Made by a program: the position numbers and the translations under genes. Source: Luteococcus peritonei (lineage in GTDB: Bacteria; Actinomycetota; Actinomycetes; Propionibacteriales; Propionibacteriaceae). From it: 64,000 nucleotides of DNA. Below, one piece after another: positions 16,565 through 25,097 of this stretch (its first letter is position 1; every line of letters starts with the position of its first letter). Location of the stretch: NCBI RefSeq assembly GCF_039526385.1, contig NZ_BAAAIX010000007.1:62001-126000 (forward strand), given 5' to 3'. Under the pieces are notes generated by a model. The model saw nothing but the letters and a program-made list of their open reading frames with translations, had not been told where the DNA came from and did no database searches.

Positions 16565-17694
16565 GGATCGCCGTGGTGCACAGCTTCTACTCCAGCGCCT
16601 TCCCCTCGGGCGAGAACCAGGTGGTCCTCGACCAGGTGGAGCTGCTGGCGTCGGCCGGTCATGAGGTGAAGCTCTTCGCCCGCCACACCGACGAGGAGCA
16701 GGGTGCCCGGCTGTACAAGCTGCGCAGCGCGCTCTCGGCGGCCACCATCGCCGGCCCGGACCCGGGCCCGGAGCTGGACGACTTCGCACCCGACGTGGTG
16801 CACGTGCACAACCTGTTCCCCAACTGGGGCACCGCCTGGCTGGAGCGCCATGCCCACCACCTGGTGGTCACCCAGCACAACTTCCGCCCGATGTGCGCCG
16901 CCGCCACGCTCTTCCGCGACGGCCACGACTGCGAGGACTGCCTCGACAAGGGCGCGCAGGAGGCCCTGCGCCACCGCTGCTACCGCGACTCGCTGGTGGC
17001 CACCCTCCCGCTGGCCTGGGCCAGCCGGGATCGCGGCAGCCACCACCCGATCGTGCGCCATGCCCGCCGCATCGTCGTGCTCAACGAGCGCGCCCGCGCC
17101 ATCTTCGAGCAGGCCTGCCCCGGCAGGGTCTCGCAGGTGGTCAACTTCGTGAAGCCGCAGCAGCCCACCGCCGAGGTGGGCCAGGAATGGCTCGCGGTGG
17201 CACGGCTCACGCCGGAGAAGGGCGTGCTGCGCCTGCTGGGCCAGATGCCCGAGGGCGAGCGGCTGGCCGTAATCGGCTCCGGCAGCGACGAGCAGGAGAT
17301 CGCCGAGCGCTGCCAGGCCTCCGGCGGCAGCTGGCGCTTCCTGGGCCAGCGCAACCGCGAGCAGGTGCTGGAGCAGATGCGCGCCGCCCGTGGCCTGGTC
17401 ATCCCCAGCCTCAACTCCGAGGGCATCCCGACGGTGGCGCTCGAGGCGCTCAGCGCCGGCACCCCGCTGCTGCTCAGCAGTGCCATGACCTCCGCCCCCG
17501 AGCTCACCCGCGACGGGGCCGGCGAGATCTACGGCCCCGCCGACCCGGCCTCGCTGGCCCGCGCCATGACGGCCGTCGCCGAGGGTGGCACCGCCCGGCG
17601 CGAGGCCGCGCGTCGCCTCTACGAGCGCGAGTACTCGCCCGAGGTCTGGGCGCAGCGCATCGACGAGGTCTACCGCGAGGTCGTGGGCCGGTGA
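16561..17694 (+). CDS. Family 4 glycosyltransferase
   Basis: The 377-residue GT-B protein has the N-terminal glycine-rich turn FYSSAFPSGENQVV and the strand DVVHVHNLFPNWG. The insert CEDCLDKG is common in one GT4 subgroup. The donor site is VARLTPEKGVLRLLGQ, followed by the E-x7-E motif in SEGIPTVALEALSAGTP. It is coupled by ATGA to the TagA-like gene and by GTGA to the polymerase-like gene. It probably adds the next sugar of the repeat unit; the sugar cannot be named. Confidence 0.87.
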   Translation: MRIAVVHSFYSSAFPSGENQVVLDQVELLASAGHEVKLFARHTDEEQGARLYKLRSALSAATIAGPDPGPELDDFAPDVVHVHNLFPNWGTAWLERHAHHLVVTQHNFRPMCAAATLFRDGHDCEDCLDKGAQEALRHRCYRDSLVATLPLAWASRDRGSHHPIVRHARRIVVLNERARAIFEQACPGRVSQVVNFVKPQQPTAEVGQEWLAVARLTPEKGVLRLLGQMPEGERLAVIGSGSDEQEIAERCQASGGSWRFLGQRNREQVLEQMRAARGLVIPSLNSEGIPTVALEALSAGTPLLLSSAMTSAPELTRDGAGEIYGPADPASLARAMTAVAEGGTARREAARRLYEREYSPEVWAQRIDEVYREVVGR

Positions 17695-18974
17695 GCCTGC
17701 GCGAACGACTGCTCCCGGTACGGCGCCCGCGCCGTGCCGCCGACGACACCCTGCTGCTGCGCCGGATGCCGCTGATCGGCGCCCTGGCGCTGGTCTGGGT
17801 GCTGCTGGTCGACTGGGCCACCACGGTGCGGATCGGTGGGCCCTCGCTCTCGGCGATGCTCACCCTGGGTACCGCGGCGCTGATGCTCCTGCTGCTGCCC
17901 ACCGTCATCCATTCCGTGGTGACGGGACGGATGGGCTCCTGGCGCGGCACCGACCGGCCGGTGATGACCCCGATCAGCCTGGCGCTCTTCCTGCTGGTGG
18001 CGCTGCTGCGGCTGCCGGCCAATCCGAGCATGGAGGGCGTGCAGAATGTCTGCGTCTACGTGGGCTTCGTGCTGGCCATCGTGCTCACCGCCGACGCAGC
18101 CGACCACTGGGACCTGGAGCGTTGGGGCCGCGTGCTGCCGCTGGCCGCGCTGCTGGTGAGCTTGCTCTTCTTCATCACCTTCGTGCTGCTCAAGTTCCCG
18201 CTCTACGGCGACCGCTCCTTCGCGCTCTCCTCGCTGGTCTTCATGGCCCTGGTGGTGCCCTGGCGGGGTGGCGGCGTGCTGCGCTGGGCCCCGTGGATCA
18301 TCGCCGCCTGCACCGTGCTGAGCCTGTCGCGCACCGCCTCGGTGATCGCCATCATGGGCCTGGCCTTCATGGTGGTGCGCGGACCGCGTCGCGGCCGGGT
18401 GCTCAAGGCGGGGCTGATCGCGCTGGCCGCCGCCCTCTCGGTGGTGGTCCTCTGGTTCGCCTATGCGCCCTTCCGTGAGCGCTTCACCAGTGGCGACGCC
18501 GCCGTGCAGGTGGGCGGCACCTCGCTCAACACCTCCGGCCGCTCCAACCTGTGGGCCGCGGCCTGGGAGAGCGCCGTGCAGCGCCCGATCCTGGGCCACG
18601 GGCCCGGCTCGGCCACGGAGCTGATCACCGAGAAGTTCATCACCATCTCGCAGCCCCACAACGAGTACCTGCGCATCTTCCACGACTTCGGTGTGGTGGG
18701 CCTGGCCTTCTACCTGTGGGGCATGCTCGCCCTGCTGGCCCTGGTCTGGCGACGGGCCCGTCGCCACGACCGACCCATCGACTGGGCCGCCGTGATCGCC
18801 CTGCTGGGCATCCTGCTCGCCTCCATCACCGACAACATGATCATCTACCCCTTCGTGATGGTCCCGGCCGGCGTCATCGTCGGCCTCTCCCTGGCAGCCA
18901 CCGACCCGCCGGCCCCGGCCGAGCCGGTCGAGGCGCTGCCGCAGCTCCAGACCACTTCCCCCGAAGCCCCATGA
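17691..18974 (+). CDS. O-antigen polymerase/ligase-like membrane protein (Wzy/WaaL)
   Basis: The 427-residue protein has about ten to twelve membrane helices. The external loop has SGRSNLWAAAWESAVQRPIL followed by GHGPGSATE and HNEYLRIFHDFG, the Wzy_C/O-antigen ligase pattern with the conserved His. The first cytoplasmic residues are strongly basic. GTG 17691 overlaps the stop of the GT4 gene (GTGA). It is clearly different from the Wzy-like proteins at 10938 and 29920, so each may serve its own polymer. Confidence 0.83.
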   Translation: MSLRERLLPVRRPRRAADDTLLLRRMPLIGALALVWVLLVDWATTVRIGGPSLSAMLTLGTAALMLLLLPTVIHSVVTGRMGSWRGTDRPVMTPISLALFLLVALLRLPANPSMEGVQNVCVYVGFVLAIVLTADAADHWDLERWGRVLPLAALLVSLLFFITFVLLKFPLYGDRSFALSSLVFMALVVPWRGGGVLRWAPWIIAACTVLSLSRTASVIAIMGLAFMVVRGPRRGRVLKAGLIALAAALSVVVLWFAYAPFRERFTSGDAAVQVGGTSLNTSGRSNLWAAAWESAVQRPILGHGPGSATELITEKFITISQPHNEYLRIFHDFGVVGLAFYLWGMLALLALVWRRARRHDRPIDWAAVIALLGILLASITDNMIIYPFVMVPAGVIVGLSLAATDPPAPAEPVEALPQLQTTSPEAP

Positions 18975-19024
18975 GCGCGCCGGCACCAGTCGGTACGCCC
19001 GAACCATCGAGGAACAGGAAAGAC

Positions 19025-20068
19025 ATGGCCAAGAAGGCTTTCATCACCGGTATCACCGGCCAGGACGGCTCCTACCTGGCAGAGCTCCTGCTGTCCAAGG
19101 GCTACGAGGTGCACGGCCTGATCCGTCGTGCCTCCACCTTCAACACCCACCGGATCGACCACCTCTACACCGATCCGCACGAGGCCGACACCAAGCTCTT
19201 CCTGCACTACGGAGACCTGTCCGACGGCGCCCGCCTGGTCACCCTGATGGACACCATCCGTCCTGACGAGGTCTACAACCTGGCCGCCCAGAGCCACGTG
19301 CGCGTCTCCTTCGACGAGCCGGAGCACACCGCCGACACCACCGGCACCGGCACCGTCCGCCTGCTGGAGGCCGTCCGCCAGGCCGGCATCAGCCCGCGCT
19401 TCTACCAGGCCTCCACCTCGGAGCTCTTCGGCGCCACCCCGCCGCCGCAGAACGAGGAGACCCCGATGTACCCGCGCTCGCCCTACGGCGCCGCGAAGAT
19501 GTACTCCTACTGGATCACCAAGAACTACCGCGAGGCCTACGACCTGCACGCGGTCAACGGCATCCTGTTCAACCACGAGTCGCCCCGTCGTGGCGAGACC
19601 TTCGTGACCCGCAAGATCACCCGCGCGGTGGCCGCCATCAAGGCCGGCCAGCAGAAGGACCTCTACATGGGCAACATCGACTCGGTGCGCGACTGGGGTT
19701 ACGCGCCCGAGTTCGTCGAGGGGATGTGGCGCATGCTGCAGGTGGACGAGCCCGAGGACTTCGTGCTGGCCACCGGCCAGGACTACACGGTGCGCGACTT
19801 CCTGCAGTTCGCCTTCGAGGCCGCGGACCTGGACTGGGAGAAGTACGTCAAGTTCGACGAGCGCTACCTGCGCCCCACCGAGGTGGACGCCCTGATCGGC
19901 GATCCCTCGAAGGCCAAGGAGAAGCTGGGCTGGGAGGCCAAGGTGCACACCCCCGAGCTGGCCCGCATCATGGTGGAGAGTGACATGAAGGCGCTGGCCG
20001 ACGGCAAGGCGCACGACGTGGACGTCCCCAAGGTCGAGTGGGCCGTCGACTGGTCCAAGAAGGGCTGA
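19025..20068 (+). CDS. gmd: GDP-mannose 4,6-dehydratase
   Basis: It converts GDP-mannose to GDP-4-keto-6-deoxymannose in the cytoplasm. The 347-residue short-chain dehydrogenase has the NADP motif GITGQDGSYLAELLLSKGYE, the catalytic STSELFG and Y-x3-K in SPYGAAKMYSYW, and the GDP-binding NHESPRRGETFVTRKI and SVRDWGYAPEFVEGMW motifs of Gmd. The ATG at 19025 lies 50 bases after the polymerase-like gene with AGGAAAG upstream. With fcl further on it makes GDP-L-fucose. No mannose-1-phosphate guanylyltransferase is in the window, so GDP-mannose must come from elsewhere. Confidence 0.96.
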   Translation: MAKKAFITGITGQDGSYLAELLLSKGYEVHGLIRRASTFNTHRIDHLYTDPHEADTKLFLHYGDLSDGARLVTLMDTIRPDEVYNLAAQSHVRVSFDEPEHTADTTGTGTVRLLEAVRQAGISPRFYQASTSELFGATPPPQNEETPMYPRSPYGAAKMYSYWITKNYREAYDLHAVNGILFNHESPRRGETFVTRKITRAVAAIKAGQQKDLYMGNIDSVRDWGYAPEFVEGMWRMLQVDEPEDFVLATGQDYTVRDFLQFAFEAADLDWEKYVKFDERYLRPTEVDALIGDPSKAKEKLGWEAKVHTPELARIMVESDMKALADGKAHDVDVPKVEWAVDWSKKG

Positions 20069-20145
20069 GCATGGCTGCGACCTCCGGGGCCTCGCGCCCG
20101 ACCGCCAGCGGTGCCGCCATGGCACGACGACAGGAGACGATGGAA

Positions 20146-20790
20146 ATGAACGACTACCTGAAGGCGGTTCTGAAGAACCTGCCGATCGTGATCGCGTGCA
20201 CGGTGCTGGGGCTCCTCGCGGGCCTCGGCGTCTCCGCCGCGCTCCCGAAGACCTACACCTCCAGCTCCCAGCTGATGTTCGAGATGTCCGGTGCCAAGGA
20301 CGTCAACGAGATCAGCCAGGCCGCCACCTACACCCAGGCGCAGATGCCCACCTTCGAGGCGCTGGCCTCGTCGCCGCTGGTGCTGCAGCCGGTGATCAAG
20401 GCGCAGAAGCTGGACGCCACGGCCACCGATCTGGCCGAGCAGGTGAAGGTCTCGCAGGTGCCGCAGTCGGTCATGCTCGACATCCAGGCCGAGGGGGAGA
20501 CCCCGGAGGAGGCGCAGAAGATCGCCAAGGGGATCGCCGACGAGCTGGTCAAGCAGGTCACCGGTGCCCCCACCCAGGCCGGTGACGTGAAGATGGTGCC
20601 CACCATCACCGCTCCCGCCAACCTGCCCGATGCCCCGTCGGCTCCGAACAAGGGCGTCAACGCCCTAGCCGGCCTGGTCTTCGGCGCCCTGCTGGGCGTG
20701 CTGGCCGCGGTCATCCGTGAGGCGCTGCGCAGCCGTCGGATCGGCGGCCCCGACGTCGTCCCCACCCGCACCCAGGAGGCCCGGGCATGA
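20146..20790 (+). CDS. Wzz-like chain-length protein
   Basis: The 214-residue protein begins MNDYLKAVLKNLPIVIACTV with its first membrane helix at about 12-32. It ends with a second helix (ALAGLVFGALLGVLAAVI) after a proline-rich segment (LPDAPSAPNKG), the polysaccharide co-polymerase plan. AGGAG nine bases before the ATG at 20146 decides this start over in-frame ATGs at 20071 and 20140. It sits between gmd and fcl and overlaps fcl by ATGA. No tyrosine kinase partner is encoded nearby, so chain-length control here is probably kinase-independent or uses a distant kinase. Confidence 0.78.
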   Translation: MNDYLKAVLKNLPIVIACTVLGLLAGLGVSAALPKTYTSSSQLMFEMSGAKDVNEISQAATYTQAQMPTFEALASSPLVLQPVIKAQKLDATATDLAEQVKVSQVPQSVMLDIQAEGETPEEAQKIAKGIADELVKQVTGAPTQAGDVKMVPTITAPANLPDAPSAPNKGVNALAGLVFGALLGVLAAVIREALRSRRIGGPDVVPTRTQEARA

Positions 20791-21755
20791 GCACCGACTT
20801 CACCCCGGCACCGCTGGACCGCTCCGCGCGGGTCTACGTGGCCGGCCACCGCGGCCTGGTCGGCGGCGCCATCGTGCGCCACCTGCAGGAGGCGGGCTTC
20901 ACCGACATCGTCACCCGCACCCATGCGGAGCTGGACCTGACCGATCGCCAGGCCGTGGCGGACTTCTTCGCCGAGCAGAAGCCCACCTATGTCTTCCTGG
21001 CGGCGGCCAAGGTGGGCGGCATCCTGGCCAATAACACCTACCCCTACGACTTCATCAGCCAGAACCTGCAGATCCAGGTGAACGTGATGGACGCCGCGCT
21101 GGAGCAAGGTGTGGACCGGCTGCTCTTCCTGGGCAGCTCCTGCATCTACCCCAAGCTGGCCGACCAGCCGATCACCGAGGACGCCCTGCTGACGGGCTAC
21201 CTGGAGGAGACCAACGACGCCTACGCGATCGCGAAGATCGCCGGCATCCTGCAGGTGCAGGCCGCGCGTCGCCAGCACGGCGTGCACTGGATCAGCGCCA
21301 TGCCCACCAACCTCTACGGCCCCGGCGACAACTTCTCGCCCAAGGGTTCGCACGTGCTGCCCGCGCTGATCCGTCGCTATGACGACGCCGCCGCGAACGG
21401 CACCGAGGTGGTCACCAACTGGGGTACCGGCAGCCCGCGCCGCGAATTCCTGCACGTCGACGACATGGCCTCGGCCTGCCTGCACCTGATGGAGCACTAC
21501 GACGGCCCGCAGCAGGTCAACGTGGGCACCGGGACCGACACCACCATCCGCGAGGTGGCCGAGCTGATCGCCGAGATCGTCGGCTACACCGGCCAGGTGG
21601 AGTGGGACACCTCCAAGCCCGACGGCACCCCGCAGAAGCTGCTCGACGTGAGCAAGCTGAAGGGGGAGGGCTGGGAGCCTCGCCACGACCTGCGCTCCGG
21701 CCTGGAGCACACCATCGAGTGGTACCGCCAGAACAAGGACGACATCCGGGAGTGA
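20787..21755 (+). CDS. fcl: GDP-L-fucose synthase
   Basis: This NADPH-dependent epimerase-reductase makes GDP-L-fucose from the Gmd product. The 322-residue protein has the Rossmann motif VAGHRGLVGGAIVRHL, AAAKVGGILAN, the catalytic SSCIYP and Y-x3-K in DAYAIAKIAG, and the substrate-binding NLYGPGDNF. It overlaps the Wzz-like gene by ATGA and is the last gene of the rightward operon. The 82 bases to the convergent lipoprotein gene hold only a weak hairpin. Confidence 0.96.
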   Translation: MSTDFTPAPLDRSARVYVAGHRGLVGGAIVRHLQEAGFTDIVTRTHAELDLTDRQAVADFFAEQKPTYVFLAAAKVGGILANNTYPYDFISQNLQIQVNVMDAALEQGVDRLLFLGSSCIYPKLADQPITEDALLTGYLEETNDAYAIAKIAGILQVQAARRQHGVHWISAMPTNLYGPGDNFSPKGSHVLPALIRRYDDAAANGTEVVTNWGTGSPRREFLHVDDMASACLHLMEHYDGPQQVNVGTGTDTTIREVAELIAEIVGYTGQVEWDTSKPDGTPQKLLDVSKLKGEGWEPRHDLRSGLEHTIEWYRQNKDDIRE

Positions 21756-21837
21756 TCCCCGCCGTCACCGCCTCGAGCCCCGCCGTCGTGCGAGGCTCGT
21801 CGCATGTCCGGACGGGGTTCGCCCGCGCCCGCGGCGG

Positions 21838-23139
21838 TCAGCCGTCGGTCAGCGGGTAGCTGCCGTCCTCCTGGCGTCCTGCGGTGGCCAGCCGCAGCGG
21901 CGGCAGGTAGCTGGCGGGATCGCTGGCCCTGATGGCCAGCCGCGCGCCCGGGACGGGCGCTGCCAGGCGATGCACCAGCTGCTTGCTGCCGGGCAGCACG
22001 GTACGCAGGTCCCCGATCAGGGCGACGGGCTCGCCGTCGACCAGCAGCTCCAGCCGCCAGTTGTCGTAGGTGGGGGCGACGCCGTGGTTGGTCCAGTGGG
22101 TGGTGATCGTGATGGTCTCGCCCTCGCGCCAGTCCTCGGGCAGCTCCACCCGGTCGAGGCCGAGCCGGAAACCGGCGAGCTTGTTGGCCTGTTCGAAGGC
22201 CGAGCGGTCCGCCGCCGACATCTGGGCGTGGGTGCGCGGCTTGTTGCCCGAGCTGAGCACCGAGACGTGCAGGTCTCGCACATTCTCCAGCCCGCGGGCC
22301 ATGGTGACCTGCTGCGAGGCGCCCCATTCCGTCACCACCGGTCCGCGCTTCCACAGGTCCCGGTAGCCGGCCACCTGGTCGTAGGCCAGCTCCTGGCCGC
22401 CCAGGAAATCGTAGCGGGTGCCCCAGCGGCCGCTCGTGCCGAAGACCTGCGGCATCACCTCGAAACCGGGACTCATCGCTGGGCCGAGCACCCAGGTGTG
22501 GGGGAAGGCGTCGCGGGTGGCCTCCGCGATCCGTCGGAAGGAGGCGGGCTTCATGCCGTGCCCCCAGGCCTCGTCCCAGAAGTGCTCGCCCCAGGCGCCG
22601 AAGCCGGAGATGTCGACGGCCCACAGCCGGGGGTCGGCATCGGCATGGGCGGCCAGGGCGCGCACCAGGGCGATCCAGGAGTCCAGGTAACCGGCGCTGT
22701 CCCAGTCGGGGCAGCGGAAGGCGGCACCCCCGCCGCTGGGGCGCACCGTCCGGGTGGGCACCCAGCTGGGTGCCTCCGGCTCATGGTCGGGCAGGTACCA
22801 GGGCATGATGCGCCAGGTGAGCCGGCCCCCGAGCTTCCCGGCGCGCTCCAGGGCCTGGTCCAGGATGGTCCAGTCGTACTGCCCACGTCGCTTCTCGATG
22901 GTGCGCCAGCCGCCGTCGGGCCGCTGGTAGAGGTCCACCACGGGCCAGCCGGCCGGGTCCGCGGCCTGCCCCAGCCACAGGTTCTGGCCCCGTCCGGAAT
23001 TGGCGATCTCGGGATGGTCCAGCCCGATCCGGTCCAGGGTGACCGGCCCGCTGGTGCGGCGCGCGGAGCAGCCCACCGTGGCGGCGAGCGCCACGGCGCC
23101 GGGGCCGGCGAGCAGGGTGCGCCGTGAGAGCGGGGACAT
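21838..23139 (-). CDS. Exported lipoprotein with glycoside-hydrolase-like (DUF4832-type) architecture
   Basis: The N-terminus SRRTLLAGPGAVALAATVGCS has twin arginines followed by a hydrophobic stretch and a lipobox Cys at 24, so it is probably a Tat-exported lipoprotein. Residues about 35-280 look like a beta/alpha barrel with WTILDQAL, WRIMPWYLP and AVDISGFGAWGEHFW, where the Glu after WG could be catalytic. Residues about 320-430 form a beta-rich domain with NHGVAPTYDNWRLEL, as in DUF4832 proteins. It sits alone between the fucose genes and a second exported protein. A role in trimming or binding the exported glycan is inference. Confidence 0.6.
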   Translation of the reverse strand: MSPLSRRTLLAGPGAVALAATVGCSARRTSGPVTLDRIGLDHPEIANSGRGQNLWLGQAADPAGWPVVDLYQRPDGGWRTIEKRRGQYDWTILDQALERAGKLGGRLTWRIMPWYLPDHEPEAPSWVPTRTVRPSGGGAAFRCPDWDSAGYLDSWIALVRALAAHADADPRLWAVDISGFGAWGEHFWDEAWGHGMKPASFRRIAEATRDAFPHTWVLGPAMSPGFEVMPQVFGTSGRWGTRYDFLGGQELAYDQVAGYRDLWKRGPVVTEWGASQQVTMARGLENVRDLHVSVLSSGNKPRTHAQMSAADRSAFEQANKLAGFRLGLDRVELPEDWREGETITITTHWTNHGVAPTYDNWRLELLVDGEPVALIGDLRTVLPGSKQLVHRLAAPVPGARLAIRASDPASYLPPLRLATAGRQEDGSYPLTDG

Positions 23140-23432
23140 GGTGCGCCTGACGTGGTGGGTGGACCGGATGCCTCGAGGCTAGCCCGGCGGACCAAGCCGA
23201 CAGCCCCCGGGTCGGCGGTCTCGTGGTGGCCCCTCCGGCGCGGGCCCAGAAGGCCAGCAGGAGAAGGGATCTGTGGTTGCAATGGTTGTGCGGGAGGGCT
23301 CGCCCCGGTCTGGGACGAATGCCCCACAGGGCTCTGGTCAGGGCAGGCGTCGCCGGTTAGTTGTCTGAGTGTTTCTCAATTACAGTTCAGGTGTTCTACA
23401 GGTTCCACCCCCCCAGAAAGCAGCCCACCCCC
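23140..23432. promoter_or_regulatory. Divergent intergenic region between two exported-protein genes
   Basis: This 293-base stretch separates the leftward lipoprotein from the rightward CBM protein. The 60 bases before 23400 are richer in A/T (around GTTTCTCAATTACAG) than the rest and probably carry the promoter of the rightward gene. I recognise no gene, operator repeat or riboswitch in it. Confidence 0.35.
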
Positions 23433-24953
23433 ATGCTCTACAAGCGCTCCACGGGCCGTCCGGTCCTCGCGGCCTCCTTTGCCCTCGCGACCGTCTGCTC
23501 CCTGCCCACCCTGGCCAGTGCGGCCGACACCGACAACACCCAGCTGGTCGTCGAGGCCCGCGCCGACAGCAGTGACGGTGTCGGCGCGATCACCGAGATC
23601 AGCGTCAACGGCCAGGTCCTGACCACCACCGAGGTCACCAGCACCAGCTGGGCCCCGCTCACCGTCACCCTGCCCAAGCCGCTCGCCAGCGGCGACACGG
23701 TCAGCGTCCGCTTCACCAATGACGCCACCTCCGGCCGCCCCGACCGCAACCTGTGGGTCCGCGAGATCCGCAGCGGCGACGTGGAGCTGGCCTCCACCGC
23801 GCAGGGCGTCACCTACAACCGCGGCGCCACCCCGGCCAAGGCCGTCGACGGCCAGGGCGTCACGCCCGGCCAGGAGGTGCTGCCCTGGGAGGGCGCGCTG
23901 AACTTCCCTTGGCCCGCCGAGGTGAAGATCGTCTCGCTGCCGGTGCAGCCGGCCCCCGCCGAGCCCACGGCCACCACCCAGCCCACCGCGCTGGCCACCT
24001 CGGAGCCCGTCGCCACGGCCGAGTCCACCCACCGCACCCCCTCGGGCGCTGCGGTCTTCGGTGCCGGCTCCTTCTGGAACCAGCAGATCCCGGCCGGCGC
24101 CCCGCTGCACCCCAACAGCGCCGCGCTGGTGGACACCCTGGTGGACAACCTCAAGTTCCAGGGCAAGGCCAGCCTGAACACCACTGCCTATGCGCCGCCG
24201 GTCTACGTCGTGGACTCCAGCACCCCGCGTCGCGCCGTCTCCAACTGGCTGTGCAACGGCGCCTCGGACGACCCGGCCTGGCTCAAGAAGAACTGGGACG
24301 CGCAGTTCTCCCAGGTGCCGATCCCGGCCGACGTGCAGCCCGCCGGTGGCGAGGACCAGGAGATCGTGATCTGGTCGCCCTCCACCGGTGAGCTGTGGGA
24401 GATGTGGCGCTTCCAGCACACCGACGGCGGCTTCCGCGCCTGCTGGGGCGGCAAGGTCTCCGACACCTCCGCCTCCGACGGCGTCCACCCCTACCCCTTC
24501 GGCGTGACCGCCAGCGGCCTGTCCCTGCTGGGCGGCACCGTGCGGGTCAGCGAGCTGAAGCAGGGCCGCATCGACCATGCCATCGCCATCGGCGTCAACG
24601 CCCCCCGCAAGGGTGCCTTCTCCTGGCCCGCGAACCGCACCGACGGCACCTCGGACAGCCCCAATGCCCTGATGGAGGGCCAGCGCCTGCGCCTGGACCC
24701 GAGCATCGACGTGGACCAGCTCAAGATCAGCCCGGTGGCGAAGATCATCGCCAAGGCCGCGCAGGAGTACGGCATGGTGGTGCGCGACAACACCGGCGGC
24801 CCGCTCGTGGTCTACGGCGAGGACTCCTCGCCCTACACCCGCGCCGGCAAGGAGAACCCGTACAACAGCTTCGGCGCCGTGCAGTACGACTGGATGGTGG
24901 GCTTCCCCTGGGACAAGATGCAGGCCCTGCCCAAGGACTACGGCAAGCCCTGA
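23433..24953 (+). CDS. Secreted protein with CBM36/60-like xylan-binding domain and a large unknown domain
   Basis: The protein has 506 residues. A signal peptide ends at about Ala30 (LPTLASA). Residues about 35-115 resemble the calcium-dependent carbohydrate-binding module of families 36/60: QLVVEARADSSDGVG, ISVNGQVL, then RPDRNLWVREIRSGDVEL. A Thr/Pro-rich linker (about 170-205) leads to a domain of about 300 residues beginning GAGSFWNQQIP and containing IDHAIAIGV, which I do not recognise. ATG 23433 lacks a clear ribosome-binding site. Placement among export genes suggests it binds or processes the polysaccharide outside the cell. Confidence 0.65.
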   Translation: MLYKRSTGRPVLAASFALATVCSLPTLASAADTDNTQLVVEARADSSDGVGAITEISVNGQVLTTTEVTSTSWAPLTVTLPKPLASGDTVSVRFTNDATSGRPDRNLWVREIRSGDVELASTAQGVTYNRGATPAKAVDGQGVTPGQEVLPWEGALNFPWPAEVKIVSLPVQPAPAEPTATTQPTALATSEPVATAESTHRTPSGAAVFGAGSFWNQQIPAGAPLHPNSAALVDTLVDNLKFQGKASLNTTAYAPPVYVVDSSTPRRAVSNWLCNGASDDPAWLKKNWDAQFSQVPIPADVQPAGGEDQEIVIWSPSTGELWEMWRFQHTDGGFRACWGGKVSDTSASDGVHPYPFGVTASGLSLLGGTVRVSELKQGRIDHAIAIGVNAPRKGAFSWPANRTDGTSDSPNALMEGQRLRLDPSIDVDQLKISPVAKIIAKAAQEYGMVVRDNTGGPLVVYGEDSSPYTRAGKENPYNSFGAVQYDWMVGFPWDKMQALPKDYGKP

Positions 24954-24977
24954 TCCGCACCCCTTTCCTACCCCCTT

Positions 24978-25013
24978 CGAGGACGCCCCGGCCACCTGGC
25001 CGGGGCGTCCTCG
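24978..25013 (+). terminator. Hairpin terminator after the CBM protein gene
   Basis: A perfect 16-bp stem (24978-24993 with 24998-25013) with loop ACCT lies 25 bases after the stop of the secreted-protein gene. It separates it from the GT87-like gene downstream. Confidence 0.72.
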
Positions 25014-25097
25014 CGTCCGGTGCGGAGCCGTCTCCGGGATAGAATTGGACGACTGGCCATGTGAATCGTCCCGTGGCCGGAGATCAAGGGGGAAAGC

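Noticed and set aside
20071..20145. Longer N-terminus for the Wzz-like protein starting at ATG 20071
   Set aside because: The extra residues are Ala/Ser/Gly-rich with no homology, and AGGAG is well placed only for the ATG at 20146.
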